64,000 bases of DNA from Lichenicoccus sp964246745 (GTDB lineage Bacteria > Pseudomonadota > Alphaproteobacteria > Acetobacterales > Acetobacteraceae): positions 11,786-75,785 of the forward strand of contig CAXTRK010000015.1 in assembly GCA_964246745.1 (NCBI GenBank), given 5' to 3'. Under the pieces are notes generated by a model. That model made no database searches. It was not told where the DNA came from and saw nothing but the letters and a program-made list of their open reading frames with translations. The position numbers were made by a program, and so were the translations under genes. Of this stretch, positions 25,053 to 34,605 are shown one piece after another (positions within the stretch are counted from its first letter, which is position 1; every line of letters begins with the position of its first letter).

Positions 25053-25726
25053 GCTCCCACCGAGGCCGGATAATCGGCGCCCGCCCTTCGCGCCCGTGCG
25101 GGAGCTGCGAGCGGCGCCGCGGGTGCCGACTGACCGGCACTTGCCGCGAGCGCCCGCGACAGCATCGTCGCCACACGCGCGGCATCCGGAATCGCGCGCA
25201 GCATCGGCTGCACCCGACTGAGCCGCCATGGCCGCACATGCGGCCAGAGCGTGGTGACGCCGATGCGGTTGGGGCCATTCAGCAGGATCGGGATATCCCC
25301 GGTGCCGTCCGGATAAAGCCGTACCGATGCCGAATCGATCGAGGAGAACGGCAGATTGATGCTCATCGGCAGGGCGATGCCGATACGCAGCACGACGCGC
25401 TTTTCGGTCATCGTATAAACTGTGGTGCGCGCCACCAGAAAGGCGAACAGCCCGAGCAGTCCGCTTGCGATCGCGCCCAGAACGATCAACGCCACCGCCG
25501 AGAACCACAGACTCGGCCTATCCGACAAGCCGGCGGAACCGGCGCACCAGAGCGCGAGGATGCCGAAATACACTGCAACCTTACGCACGTGCATGGCGCG
25601 GCGGGCGAGCATGCGCGCGTCCGGCGCGCCTTGCCATAGCATGGTCTCGCCCTCCGGCAGCGGTCCCGGCAGACCATACGGCCGCTCGCCCTTGACATCG
25701 CGGACGACGCGTATCCGCCGGCTCAC
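25049..25726 (-). CDS. puhB: PuhB, reaction-centre assembly protein
   Basis: A 225-residue membrane protein with a PH-like domain. An N-terminal basic segment with GLPGPLPEGETMLWQGAP is followed by two transmembrane helices (VYFGILALWCAGSAGL and FSAVALIVLGAIASGLLGLF), then the conserved YTMTEKRVVLRIGIALPMSINLP in two parts and RPWRLSRVQPMLRAIPD. PuhB promotes reaction-centre assembly. It overlaps puhA (4 bp) and puhC (4 bp). The C-terminal 25 residues are alanine-rich. Confidence 0.93.
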   Translation of the reverse strand: MSRRIRVVRDVKGERPYGLPGPLPEGETMLWQGAPDARMLARRAMHVRKVAVYFGILALWCAGSAGLSDRPSLWFSAVALIVLGAIASGLLGLFAFLVARTTVYTMTEKRVVLRIGIALPMSINLPFSSIDSASVRLYPDGTGDIPILLNGPNRIGVTTLWPHVRPWRLSRVQPMLRAIPDAARVATMLSRALAASAGQSAPAAPLAAPARARRAGADYPASVGA

Positions 25727-26502
25727 AGGAACGGCTCCGAACGGCCGGGTCTGCCGTAGAGCGTGCCGCCGCCGAAATAGCCGACAATCTTATCCTCCTC
25801 GAGACGGGTGATCATGTCAGGATTGCGCGTGCGCGGGACATTGAGGAAGTGCTCCGCCGCCAGCGCGCGGACCACGACCTCACGCGCGCGCCCCCGGTAG
25901 CGCACATACATTTGCGGGATGAGGATGCGGGGCTGCGTGGTCACGCCCGCAAGCTCAACCTCGAGGAAGACGATCTCATGCCCGATTTCGTCAATCCAGA
26001 CGTCGATCACGCCTCCCACGTCCAAGCCGTCCGCGGAGATCACGCGCATTCCTTGCGGACGCGGCATATGCGGATCGACCCGGTATTCCAGCGCCACGCG
26101 CAGCGGCTTGAATTTCTCCTGTCCGTCGATGGTGAGATCAGGCACGTCCTTGCGGTAGCAATAGGAAGCCGGGCCCACCCCGTCGATCAGCGGATTGCCG
26201 GTCGGTACCAGCGGCGCGCCCGGGAAGGTCGCCGCCGGAACCGCTCCTTCCGGTCCGCGGGGAACATCCCCCGGCGGCGAGTACGAGGCGCCCCCATGAT
26301 AGTCGCGGAGGATCTTGGCCGGGGGAATAGGGAAGCCGATGCCCGCGCGCCCGACGCCGCCATGCGGTTCGGTGACCAGCGGATAGCCTTCGCGATGGTC
26401 CTCGCGCCGCAGATAAAACACCAGGCACACCCAGAAGCCCCAGAACACGTAGAGCACGACCTGGGCGACATCGAGCTCTCTGGTGAACCCACCGATCAGC
26501 AT
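25723..26502 (-). CDS. puhA: Photosynthetic reaction centre H subunit
   Basis: Caps the cytoplasmic side of the L/M reaction centre and guides proton delivery to QB. The 259-residue protein has the single N-terminal helix DVAQVVLYVFWGFWVCLVFYL (in two halves about 10-30), then REDHREGYPLV and the cytoplasmic PRC-barrel domain with GVIDVWIDEIGHEIVFLEVEL and a C-terminal EDKIVGYFGGGTLY. Length and features match standard PuhA. It overlaps lhaA by 7 bp. The presence of puhA without pufLM in this window means the puf operon lies elsewhere. Confidence 0.96.
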   Translation of the reverse strand: MLIGGFTRELDVAQVVLYVFWGFWVCLVFYLRREDHREGYPLVTEPHGGVGRAGIGFPIPPAKILRDYHGGASYSPPGDVPRGPEGAVPAATFPGAPLVPTGNPLIDGVGPASYCYRKDVPDLTIDGQEKFKPLRVALEYRVDPHMPRPQGMRVISADGLDVGGVIDVWIDEIGHEIVFLEVELAGVTTQPRILIPQMYVRYRGRAREVVVRALAAEHFLNVPRTRNPDMITRLEEDKIVGYFGGGTLYGRPGRSEPFL

Positions 26503-27908
26503 GACCTGATTTCCTTTCGGGACAGCACGGGAGTGTTGAAGCGGACGAGCGGACCGACTGCCACCATGGTTGCGAACAGCAGCCCGATCTCCAGCACATA
26601 GACGGCCTGGTAGCCGACCGCCGGGCCGGTGAGCGTCGGGCCGAGGCCGCCATGGGCCGCAAACCAGCCAACGCCGTCGCGGATCATGCCGCCGGCCGCG
26701 ATCGAGGCGCCTGCGGCAAAGGCCTGCACCGCGCCCCAGGTGCCCAGAGCGAGACCGTTGCGGCCGGCGCGCGACGCGTCCATCGCGCCGGCCAGGGTGC
26801 CGACCAGGAACAAGGCGGCGCCGAAGCCGATGCCGACGATGCCGCAGGCGAACAGCGCCTCTGATTGCGCGGGCGCCGAGGCGATCACCAGGGAAAAGGC
26901 GAACACGCCTTCCAGTGCGCCGAAGGCCGCAATCCGGTAGCGGTCACGGCCGGGCGCCAGCAGGCGGGCGGCCAGCGCGAATCCGGCGAGGCCGCCCAAT
27001 GCCAGCAGCGCGGTCAGCGACGTGGTCGCACTCACCGGCAGATGCAGCACTTGGCCGCCATAGGGCTCCAGCAGCACATCCTGCAGGCCGAACGCGAAGG
27101 TGCCGAACCATACCGCGACCAGTCGGCGACGGGCGTTGGCCTCGCCCGCGAGCAGCGACCAGGCGTCACGGAAGCGGGGCGCCGAACTCCCCTTGATCAC
27201 CACGGATGCGGTGCGCGGCTCCTGCTTCCACAACGCCGCGAGATTGAGTGCGACCGTCACCACGGCGGCGCCCTGCACCACCTGGATCAGCCGCTTCTCG
27301 CTGAAATGATCGAGCAGCGCGCCGAAGATCAGCGCGCTCGCCAGAATGCCCACCAGCATCATGACGCAGAGCAAGGTGACCACCAGAGGACGCGAGCGGG
27401 ACGGCGCCAGGTCGGTGGCGAGCGCCAGTCCCACCGTCTGCACCGTATGCAGCCCGGCGCCGACCAGAAGAAAGGCGAAACCGGCCGCGATCGGTCCGGC
27501 GATCTTCGGCGCGTGGCTGTCGCCGGAGAGCAGCAGCAAGGCGAACGGCATGATCGCGAGGCCGCCGAACTGCAGCATCGTGCCGATCCAGAGATAGGGC
27601 ACGCGGCGCCAGCCGAGAATGGAGACATGGGTATCGGAGCGGAAGCCGATGATGGCGCGGAACGGAGACAGCAGCAGCGGCACAGCCACCATCGCCGCCA
27701 CCAGCCAGGCCGGCACGCCGAGTTCGACGATCATCACCCGGTTGAGCGTGCCGATCACCAACGCCAGCGCCATGCCGACCGAGACCTGGAACAAGGAGAG
27801 ACGCAGCAGCCGCCCCAGCGGCAGTTCGGCCGTGACCGCGCCGCCGATCGGCAAGTAGCGAAGCCCGACGCGGTTCCAATATCGGCTGACGGCCGCTTCC
27901 ATCTTCAT
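26496..27908 (-). CDS. lhaA: LhaA, light-harvesting 1 assembly protein (PucC family)
   Basis: Major-facilitator-type membrane protein of the PucC/LhaA family, needed for LH1 assembly. 470 residues with about 12 hydrophobic helices and the family blocks YLPIGGAVTAELPLGRLLRL, GTLNRVMIVELGVPAWLVA and RAIIGFRSDTHVSILGWRRVPYLW, in order from residue 15 to 105. It sits between bchM and puhA, the conserved place for lhaA, overlapping both by 4-7 bp. Start ATG at 27908 (a second ATG two codons on). Confidence 0.94.
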   Translation of the reverse strand: MKMEAAVSRYWNRVGLRYLPIGGAVTAELPLGRLLRLSLFQVSVGMALALVIGTLNRVMIVELGVPAWLVAAMVAVPLLLSPFRAIIGFRSDTHVSILGWRRVPYLWIGTMLQFGGLAIMPFALLLLSGDSHAPKIAGPIAAGFAFLLVGAGLHTVQTVGLALATDLAPSRSRPLVVTLLCVMMLVGILASALIFGALLDHFSEKRLIQVVQGAAVVTVALNLAALWKQEPRTASVVIKGSSAPRFRDAWSLLAGEANARRRLVAVWFGTFAFGLQDVLLEPYGGQVLHLPVSATTSLTALLALGGLAGFALAARLLAPGRDRYRIAAFGALEGVFAFSLVIASAPAQSEALFACGIVGIGFGAALFLVGTLAGAMDASRAGRNGLALGTWGAVQAFAAGASIAAGGMIRDGVGWFAAHGGLGPTLTGPAVGYQAVYVLEIGLLFATMVAVGPLVRFNTPVLSRKEIRSC

Positions 27909-28594
27909 GGCACGCGCAGCTCCATCGCCTGCGAGGTGTAGAAACCCGAGGCGATGCGCCGCGTGCGGCTCGGCTGGTATCCCGCCTGGGTCAGCAAGGC
28001 TTCGATCCGGCGCACGCCGATCGGCTCGATCGCCGGCGCCCGGTCGCCGCGCGGAAACAGCCGCCCCGCCGCATGCATCGCCGACAATGCGGGCGTGCGC
28101 GGCGCGAACGTGAACAGCGTCGAGACCGTCGAGCGCGCGGCGAGCGCTGCCGCCGCGTCGGCCATTTCCCGAGCCGGGTAGTGGATCAGGCTGTCCATCG
28201 CGACGATATGGTCGAAATCACCGAAGGACGCGTCCAGCATGTCGCCGGCATGGAAGCGCATGCGGCCGCGCAGATCCGCAGGCAGCCGGGAACGCGCCAG
28301 ATCGAGCAGCGTGGGCGAGAGATCGATCGCCACGACCTCGGCGCCGCGACGCGCCGCTGCCACGGCGAGGCTGCCGGTGCCGCATCCGGCATCAAGCAGT
28401 CGGCGTCCGGAGAGGTCGGCCGGCAGCCAGTCCAGCAGCATCGCCCGCATGCGCTCGCGCCCGGCCCGGACGGTGGCGCGAATGCGTCCCAGCGGCGCAT
28501 CCGAGGTCAGGCGCGACCAGGCCTCGAACGCGGTGCGGTCAAAATACGCCTCCAGCGCGGCGCGGCGCCGCTGATAGACCGCCGTCGTCATCAT
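27905..28594 (-). CDS. bchM: Mg-protoporphyrin IX methyltransferase
   Basis: SAM-dependent methyltransferase that esterifies the 13-propionate of Mg-protoporphyrin, the step before the AcsF cyclase. The gene starts at the tandem ATG at 28594 overlapping the bchL stop (ATGA) and encodes 229 residues. SAM motif I is LLDAGCGTGSLAVAAARRGAEV (about 65-85), and MDSLIHYP follows near residue 137, a BchM/ChlM hallmark. The longer frame running upstream through bchL is out of frame with bchL and not a gene. SAH formed here is removed by AhcY. Confidence 0.95.
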   Translation of the reverse strand: MMTTAVYQRRRAALEAYFDRTAFEAWSRLTSDAPLGRIRATVRAGRERMRAMLLDWLPADLSGRRLLDAGCGTGSLAVAAARRGAEVVAIDLSPTLLDLARSRLPADLRGRMRFHAGDMLDASFGDFDHIVAMDSLIHYPAREMADAAAALAARSTVSTLFTFAPRTPALSAMHAAGRLFPRGDRAPAIEPIGVRRIEALLTQAGYQPSRTRRIASGFYTSQAMELRVP

Positions 28595-29514
28595 TCGAAG
28601 CCCAGCAGGTCGAAGATGTCGCGATCCTTGAGCGGCTTGCACGACAGTGGCGCCACTCCCGCCCACAGGCTTGCCGCCAGGCGCAGATATTCGTTCTGCA
28701 CCGCCTCGATCTCGGGTGTCGGCTCCATCTCGAACAAGGTCGCCTTTTTCAGGCGGGAGCGGCGGATGGCGTCGAGATCGGGAAAGCGCGCCAGCGTGCC
28801 AAGCCCGGTTGCCGCGTTGTATTTGTCGATCTGGTCGGTATCGGCGCTGCGATTGACGATGACGCCGCCAAGCCGCACGTCGTAGTTGCGCGACTTCGCC
28901 TCGATCGCGGCGACGATGCGGTTCATCGCGAAGATCGAATCGAAATCGTTCGCCGCCACGATCAGCGCCTGATCGGCGTGCTGCAACGGCGCCGCGAAGC
29001 CGCCGCAGACCACGTCGCCGAGCACGTCGAAGATCACCACGTCGGTGTCCTCGAGCAGATGGTGCTCCTTCAGCAGCTTGACCGTCTGTCCGACCACGTA
29101 GCCGCCGCAGCCGGTGCCGGCCGGCGGGCCGCCGGCCTCGACGCACATGACGCCGTTGGTGCCCTCGACAACGAAATCCTCGGGCCGCAATTCCTCCGGA
29201 TGGAAATCGACACCTTCCAGCACATCGATCACCGTCGGGATCAGCCGCTTGGTGAGCGTGAACGTGGAATCGTGCTTGGGATCGCAGCCGATCTGCAAGA
29301 CCCGCTGTCCCAGTTTGGCAAAAGCCAGAGACAGGTTCGACGAGGTTGTGCTTTTGCCGATGCCGCCCTTGCCGTAGATCGCGAACACCTTCGCGGTGCC
29401 GATCTTGGCGGAAGGTTCCATGCGCACCTGCACGCTGCCTTCGCCGTCCTCGCCTGCGCTTGTGCAGGTCGAACAGCCTGAAGCGATCTTGGCCGGTCTG
29501 GTGATAACAGTCAT
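28591..29514 (-). CDS. bchL: Light-independent protochlorophyllide reductase ATP-binding subunit
   Basis: Homodimeric Fe-protein of the dark-operative reductase, which hands electrons from a shared [4Fe-4S] cluster to BchN/BchB. The 307-residue protein contains P-loop YGKGGIGKSTTSSNL (about 49), switch regions with GCDPKHDST, and the two cluster cysteines in PPAGTGCGGYVVG and DVLGDVVCGGFAAPL. N-terminal about 35 residues form the flexible Cys-containing extension (GCSTCTSAGED). Fully overlapping neighbours bchH and bchM by 4 bp. Confidence 0.96.
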   Translation of the reverse strand: MTVITRPAKIASGCSTCTSAGEDGEGSVQVRMEPSAKIGTAKVFAIYGKGGIGKSTTSSNLSLAFAKLGQRVLQIGCDPKHDSTFTLTKRLIPTVIDVLEGVDFHPEELRPEDFVVEGTNGVMCVEAGGPPAGTGCGGYVVGQTVKLLKEHHLLEDTDVVIFDVLGDVVCGGFAAPLQHADQALIVAANDFDSIFAMNRIVAAIEAKSRNYDVRLGGVIVNRSADTDQIDKYNAATGLGTLARFPDLDAIRRSRLKKATLFEMEPTPEIEAVQNEYLRLAASLWAGVAPLSCKPLKDRDIFDLLGFE

Positions 29515-32500
29515 GCCGCGGCTCCCATGGTAACTCCCTCAAGCCGGTCTTCCAGCTCTTCGCGGGCGCGTTGCAGGTCGTCGAGCATGTCGCGGCCTGG
29601 CAGCCAGTAGTTGCGTTCGCTGGCCTCGATCAGCCGTCCGACGATGCGCGCGGAGGCGACTGGATTGAGCGCGGACAGGCGCTCGCGCATGACCGGCTCC
29701 TGGATAAAGGTCTCGGTGAGCTGGCGATACACCCACGGCTCGACCTCGCCGGTGGTCGCCGACCAGCCGAGCGTGTTGGTGACGCAGGCCTCGATATGAC
29801 GCACGCCTTCGTGGCCGTGCTCCAGCAGCGGCTCATACCATTTCGGGTTCAGCGCGCGCGTCCGTGTCTCAAGCGACACCTGCTCGGAAAGCGTGCGCAC
29901 CACGCCCTGCCCGCGCGTCTGGTCGCCGATATAGACCTCGGCCTTTTCGCCGCGCGCGCGCTGCACGGCGCGGCCGATGCCGCCGAGCGTGTCGAAATAA
30001 TGGTCGATGGTGGTGACGCCCAACTCGACGCTGTCGAGATTCTGGTAGGCGGCTTCGACGGTTCCCAGCATCTGCGACAGCAGCGCATCATGCCGCTTGG
30101 GCTTGCCGGACACGCCGTAGGCAAAGCCTTTGCGTTTGACAAAGGCTTCGGCGAGCTCGTTTTCATCGTTCCACCCGCCGTGATCGATCAGGTGGTTGAC
30201 GTTGGAGCCGTAGGCGTCGTCGGCATTGCCGAACACGCGCAGCGCCGCGTCCTCGATGCTGCCGCCATGCTGGGCCTGGAACGCCAGCGCGTGCTTGCGG
30301 ATAAAATTCTGCGCCTCTGGTTCATCCGCCTCGGCGGCAAGCAGGGCGGCTTCGGCGATCAGCCTGGTCTGCATCGGCAGAAGATCGCGGAAGATGCCCG
30401 AAAGCGTCACCACCACGTCGATGCGCGGCCGGCCGAGACGATCGAGCGGCACAAGCTGCGCGCCGCAGAGACGCCCATAGCTGTCGTGACGCGGCTCGGC
30501 GCCGAGCAGCCAGAGCACCTGTGCGAGCGGACCGCCCTCGGTCTTGAGATTGTCCGTGCCCCACAGCACCATCGCCACGCTCTCCGGAAGCGCGCGGCCT
30601 TCGGCGGTGTGGCGCGACAGCAGACGCTCGGCTTGCGCCGCTCCGTCCTGCACCGCGAATGCGCTCGGAATACGGAACGGATCAAGCCCGTGCAGATTGC
30701 GCCCGGTCGGCAGCACGTCCGGGGTGCGCAGGAAATCCCCGCCCGGCGCCGGCCGGATGTAGCGGCCGTCCAGCGCGTGCAGGAGGGCGGGAATTTCGTG
30801 GTCGGCGGCGAGCAGCGCGTCGAGTGCCGACCGCCGCTCGGGGTCGGTGATGCCGGCGGCGTCAAGCATCTCCGCGCGCGCTTCGGCATTCGGCGGCGCC
30901 CCCACCACGTGCAGACCGTGCGGGATCAGCGCCTCTTCGAGTTCCAGCAAAGCCAGACGCAGCCGGTCGACCCGTGATTGCGCATCCGGCCAAGCGGGCT
31001 CGGCATCGGCGAGTTCTATCGTTGCTGCCTGCGCCTGGATTAATGCGGCGAGTGCGGCGCGCTGCGCGTCGTCGGTCTCAGGCTCCAACAGGCGCCAGCG
31101 GTCGATCGAGGATTTGAGGTCGAGCAGCCCGCGATACAGACCGGCACTTGCCACCGGCGGGGTCATGTAGGAAATCAGCGAGGCGTTGGCGCGACGCTTG
31201 GCGAGTGCGCCTTCCGAGGGATTGTTCGAGGCGTACAGATAGAAGTTCGGCAGGTCGCCGATCAGCCGGTCGGGCCAGCACGCCGCCGACATGCCGGCAT
31301 GCTTGCCCGGCATGAATTCGAGCGCGCCGTGGGTGCCGAAATGCAGCACTGCATGCGCCCCGAAATCCTCGCGTATCCAGCGGTAGAATGCGGAAAACGC
31401 ATGCGTCGGCGCAAAGCCGTGCTCGAACAGCAGACGCATCGGATCGCCCTCATAGCCGAAGGCGGGCTGGATGCCGACGAAGACGCTGCCGAATTGCGCG
31501 CCCAGGATCAGGATGTTGCTGCCGTCGCTGTCCTGACGGCCGGGGGCGGCGCCCCATTGCCGCTCGATCTCGTCGAGCCAGGTCTCGCGTCTGACATGCT
31601 CCCCCGCGGGAATGCGCGCGGCGACGTTTGCCGGCATGCCGTAGCGTTCGGCGTTGCCTTTGAGCACGCGCGCCCGCAACGCGTCGACGCAGTCCGGAAC
31701 CTCGACATTCCAGCCGCCCGCGGCAAGGCCCTTGAGTGTGCGGTGCAGCGACTCGAACACCGAGAGATAGGCGGCGGTGCCGGTGGCGCCGGCGTTCGGC
31801 GGAAAGTTGAACAGGACAATGGCGAGACGCCGCTCCGCGCGTTCGCTGCGGCGCAATGCCACGAGTTTGGCGACGCGCGCGGCGAGCATCGCGGCGCGCT
31901 CCTTATGCGGCGACATCTGACGGCGCTGGTCGCCGGAGGCTTCCGATCGCCCGCCGAAGGTCATCGGGCAGATCGCGCCGTCCAATTCCGGGATCGCCAC
32001 CATCATCGCGGCCTCGACCGGGATCAGTCCGCGCGCATCAGACTGCCATTGCTCGAGGGTCTGGAATTCGACCGGATGCGCCGAGATGTACGGCACGTCG
32101 AGCCGCGACAGCATTTCCTCCGCCGCTTTCGCATCGTTGTAGGCGGGGCCTCCAACGAGCGAAAATCCGGTGAGCGAGACCACGGCGTCGACGCACGGCG
32201 CGCCGTCATGCATGAAGAACGCCTCGACCGCCGGGCGCTGATCGAGCCCCGAGGCGAAGGCGGGAATGACGCGCAGGCCGCGCGCTTCGAGCGCGTCAAT
32301 AACGCCGTCATAATGCGCGGCGTTTCCCGCCAGCACATAGGAGCGCATCAGCAGCAGTCCGACCGTGCCCGCGCTTGTGTCGCGTCGTCCGAAACCGGCA
32401 AGCTCGTCCTTGGCGGCGATGATTGCGCCGCTGCGACGATCATACAAGCCGACATCCGGATATTCCACCGGGGCGCCCGCCGTCAGCGTGCCGGCGAGGC

Positions 32501-33131
32501 CCGCGCGCTCGCCGGCGGCGTAACGGTCGATGAGCATGCGCAGCAGATTGGCGATGTTGGTCTCCGAACCGCCAAGCCAGTACTGCATGCCGAGGAAATA
32601 ATGGCGCACGTCCTGCGCGGTGCCGGGAATGTAGCGCAGCAGCTTGGGCAGGCGGCGCAGCATCTTCATCTGGTCGCGGCCACTGGCGGCGCCGCCCTTG
32701 CCGCGTCCGCCGCGCAGCTTTTTCAGCATCGCGAGCGGCCCTTTCGCCTCGCGGCTCATGTCGAAGCGCCCAAGCCGTGTCAGACGCACGATCTCGCCCG
32801 CGGAAACACAGGCCAGCATGGCGTCGCAGCGCTCGCGTCGCGCCTGCAAGGCGGGCAGCACGGCGCGGACATGATCGTCAAGGAACAGCATCGTCGCAAT
32901 GACGATGTCGCCGCGGGCGATGTCGGCGTGACAGGCTTCGAGCGCCGCCGGATCGTGGCCCCATTCGTCCGCGGCATGGACGCTGAGTTCAAGGCCCGGC
33001 AGTTCTGGGCGGAGCGCCTCGCGCGCCGCCGCCGTCGCCTGCGCCAGGTGACTGTCCATGGTCACCACCACGACACGGATGGGGACCACACGGACAGGGA
33101 TAATGTCAGCGGGCGAAATGCGCTTTTGCAT
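29511..33131 (-). CDS. bchH: Mg-chelatase subunit H (porphyrin-binding)
   Basis: Large catalytic subunit that binds protoporphyrin IX and receives Mg2+ with help from BchI/BchD. From ATG 33131 (MQKRISPADIIPVRVV) the protein is 1206 residues, normal for BchH. Visible family blocks include VVTMDSHLAQA, IVIATMLFLDDHV, HFGTHGALEFMPGKHAGM and PTGRNLHGLDPFRIP. It overlaps the bchB stop by 26 bp. BchH is homologous to CobN of cobalt chelatase, which matters for the CobW fusion found downstream in the same operon. Confidence 0.96.
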   Translation of the reverse strand: MQKRISPADIIPVRVVPIRVVVVTMDSHLAQATAAAREALRPELPGLELSVHAADEWGHDPAALEACHADIARGDIVIATMLFLDDHVRAVLPALQARRERCDAMLACVSAGEIVRLTRLGRFDMSREAKGPLAMLKKLRGGRGKGGAASGRDQMKMLRRLPKLLRYIPGTAQDVRHYFLGMQYWLGGSETNIANLLRMLIDRYAAGERAGLAGTLTAGAPVEYPDVGLYDRRSGAIIAAKDELAGFGRRDTSAGTVGLLLMRSYVLAGNAAHYDGVIDALEARGLRVIPAFASGLDQRPAVEAFFMHDGAPCVDAVVSLTGFSLVGGPAYNDAKAAEEMLSRLDVPYISAHPVEFQTLEQWQSDARGLIPVEAAMMVAIPELDGAICPMTFGGRSEASGDQRRQMSPHKERAAMLAARVAKLVALRRSERAERRLAIVLFNFPPNAGATGTAAYLSVFESLHRTLKGLAAGGWNVEVPDCVDALRARVLKGNAERYGMPANVAARIPAGEHVRRETWLDEIERQWGAAPGRQDSDGSNILILGAQFGSVFVGIQPAFGYEGDPMRLLFEHGFAPTHAFSAFYRWIREDFGAHAVLHFGTHGALEFMPGKHAGMSAACWPDRLIGDLPNFYLYASNNPSEGALAKRRANASLISYMTPPVASAGLYRGLLDLKSSIDRWRLLEPETDDAQRAALAALIQAQAATIELADAEPAWPDAQSRVDRLRLALLELEEALIPHGLHVVGAPPNAEARAEMLDAAGITDPERRSALDALLAADHEIPALLHALDGRYIRPAPGGDFLRTPDVLPTGRNLHGLDPFRIPSAFAVQDGAAQAERLLSRHTAEGRALPESVAMVLWGTDNLKTEGGPLAQVLWLLGAEPRHDSYGRLCGAQLVPLDRLGRPRIDVVVTLSGIFRDLLPMQTRLIAEAALLAAEADEPEAQNFIRKHALAFQAQHGGSIEDAALRVFGNADDAYGSNVNHLIDHGGWNDENELAEAFVKRKGFAYGVSGKPKRHDALLSQMLGTVEAAYQNLDSVELGVTTIDHYFDTLGGIGRAVQRARGEKAEVYIGDQTRGQGVVRTLSEQVSLETRTRALNPKWYEPLLEHGHEGVRHIEACVTNTLGWSATTGEVEPWVYRQLTETFIQEPVMRERLSALNPVASARIVGRLIEASERNYWLPGRDMLDDLQRAREELEDRLEGVTMGAAA

Positions 33132-34602
33132 CGTACAATGCCTCGAGCGTGATCGTGGCGAGCCCTCGCTCGCGCGCGAAATGTTCAGTGTTGCGGCGGG
33201 CCTTGCCGCGCACGAAGAACGGAATGCGGCCAAGCTCGCGCTCGGCGTCGGGCGCCCAAATGGCCGTCATTGGCGTCGGCGCCGGAACCGATGGCAGATG
33301 CGACGGCGCCGCATCCGGCGTGAACTCGAAATCTTCGCGAAACATGCCGATCAGGTGTTCTTCGAGGCCCATCATCAACGGATGCACCCAGCCGTCGAAC
33401 AGCACATTCGCGCCCTCGAAGCCCATCTGCGGCGAATAGCGGGCCGGGAAATCCTGCACGTGCACGGGCGCCGAAATCACCGCGCAGGGGATGCCAAGTT
33501 TTTTCGCAACGTGACGTTCCATCTGCGTTCCGAGCACCAGCTCGGGCTGCAAGGCGGTGATGGCCGCTTCGACGTCGAGATAATCGTCGGTGATTAGGGC
33601 AACCAGGCCGTACTGCTCCGCGGCCGCACGCATCTCGCGGCCGAACTCACGGCTGTAGGAGCCGAGCCCGACCACCTCAAAGCCAAGTTCCTTTGACGCC
33701 ACCCGTGCCGCGGCAATGGCGTGCGTCGCGTCGCCGAAGATGAAGACGCGCTTGCCGGTGAGATAGGTGGAATCAACGGATCGCGAATACCAAGGCAGGT
33801 TCGAGCATTGCTTGGCGTGGGCCGCATCGATGCCGGCGGCGCGCGCCACCTCGGCGATGAAGTCGCGTGTCGCACCCACGCCGATCGGCACGGTGCGCAC
33901 GGTTTTCTGTCCGAACTGCCGCTCGAGGAAGCGCGCGCTGGTGTCGGCGATTTCCGGATACAGAACGATGTTGAAGTCGGCATCGCCGAGACGGGCCAGA
34001 TCGGAAGGTGCCGCGCCCAGCGGGGCAACAACATTGATCTCGATGCCAAGCCTGCGAAGCAGGTCGGTGACTTCGCGGACATCATCGCGATGACGAAAGC
34101 CGAGCGCCGTCGGACCCAGCAGGTTGCAGCGCGGAACGGCCCCTGGTTCGCGCGCGCGAGCCGGACCGGCGAAGCGGCGCACGAGCTGGTAGAAGGTCTC
34201 CGACGCCCCCCAATTCTCCTTGCGCTGATAGGCCGGCAGTTCGAGGGCCACCACGGGGACCGGCAGGTCGAGCGCCTTGGCCAGTCCGCCCGGATCGTCC
34301 TGGATCAGTTCCGCGGTGCACGACGCGCCGACCAGCATCGCCTGCGGCTGGAAGCGCTCGTAGGCTTCCCTGACCGCGTTCTTGAACAGGCCGGCGGTGT
34401 CGCCGCCGAGGTCGCGCGCCTGGAAGGTGGTGTATGTCACCGGCGGACGCTGATCGCGCCGCTCGATCATGGTGAACAGCAGATCGGCGTAGGTGTCGCC
34501 TTGCGGCGCGTGCAGGACGTAATGCACGCCGTGCATCGCGGTGGCGATTCGCATCGCGCCGACATGCGGCGGCCCTTCGTAGGTCCAGAGCGTGAGTTGC
34601 AT
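33106..34602 (-). CDS. bchB: Light-independent protochlorophyllide reductase subunit B
   Basis: With BchN forms the catalytic NB tetramer that reduces ring D of protochlorophyllide. The 498-residue protein begins MQLTLWTYEGPPHVGAMRIA and contains LLFTMIERRDQRPPVTYTTF (two parts), the cluster-cysteine block LVGASCTAELIQDD, and the C-terminal PMTAIWAPDAERELGRIPFF DPOR-tail region. Length fits the family. Three bases separate it from bchN and it overlaps bchH, so the reductase genes N-B-H-L are translated as a unit. Confidence 0.95.
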   Translation of the reverse strand: MQLTLWTYEGPPHVGAMRIATAMHGVHYVLHAPQGDTYADLLFTMIERRDQRPPVTYTTFQARDLGGDTAGLFKNAVREAYERFQPQAMLVGASCTAELIQDDPGGLAKALDLPVPVVALELPAYQRKENWGASETFYQLVRRFAGPARAREPGAVPRCNLLGPTALGFRHRDDVREVTDLLRRLGIEINVVAPLGAAPSDLARLGDADFNIVLYPEIADTSARFLERQFGQKTVRTVPIGVGATRDFIAEVARAAGIDAAHAKQCSNLPWYSRSVDSTYLTGKRVFIFGDATHAIAAARVASKELGFEVVGLGSYSREFGREMRAAAEQYGLVALITDDYLDVEAAITALQPELVLGTQMERHVAKKLGIPCAVISAPVHVQDFPARYSPQMGFEGANVLFDGWVHPLMMGLEEHLIGMFREDFEFTPDAAPSHLPSVPAPTPMTAIWAPDAERELGRIPFFVRGKARRNTEHFARERGLATITLEALYDAKAHFAR

Positions 34603-34605
34603 GGC

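Noticed and set aside
31299..33152. Plus-strand frame of 617 codons
   Set aside because: Antisense to bchH, with no family features.
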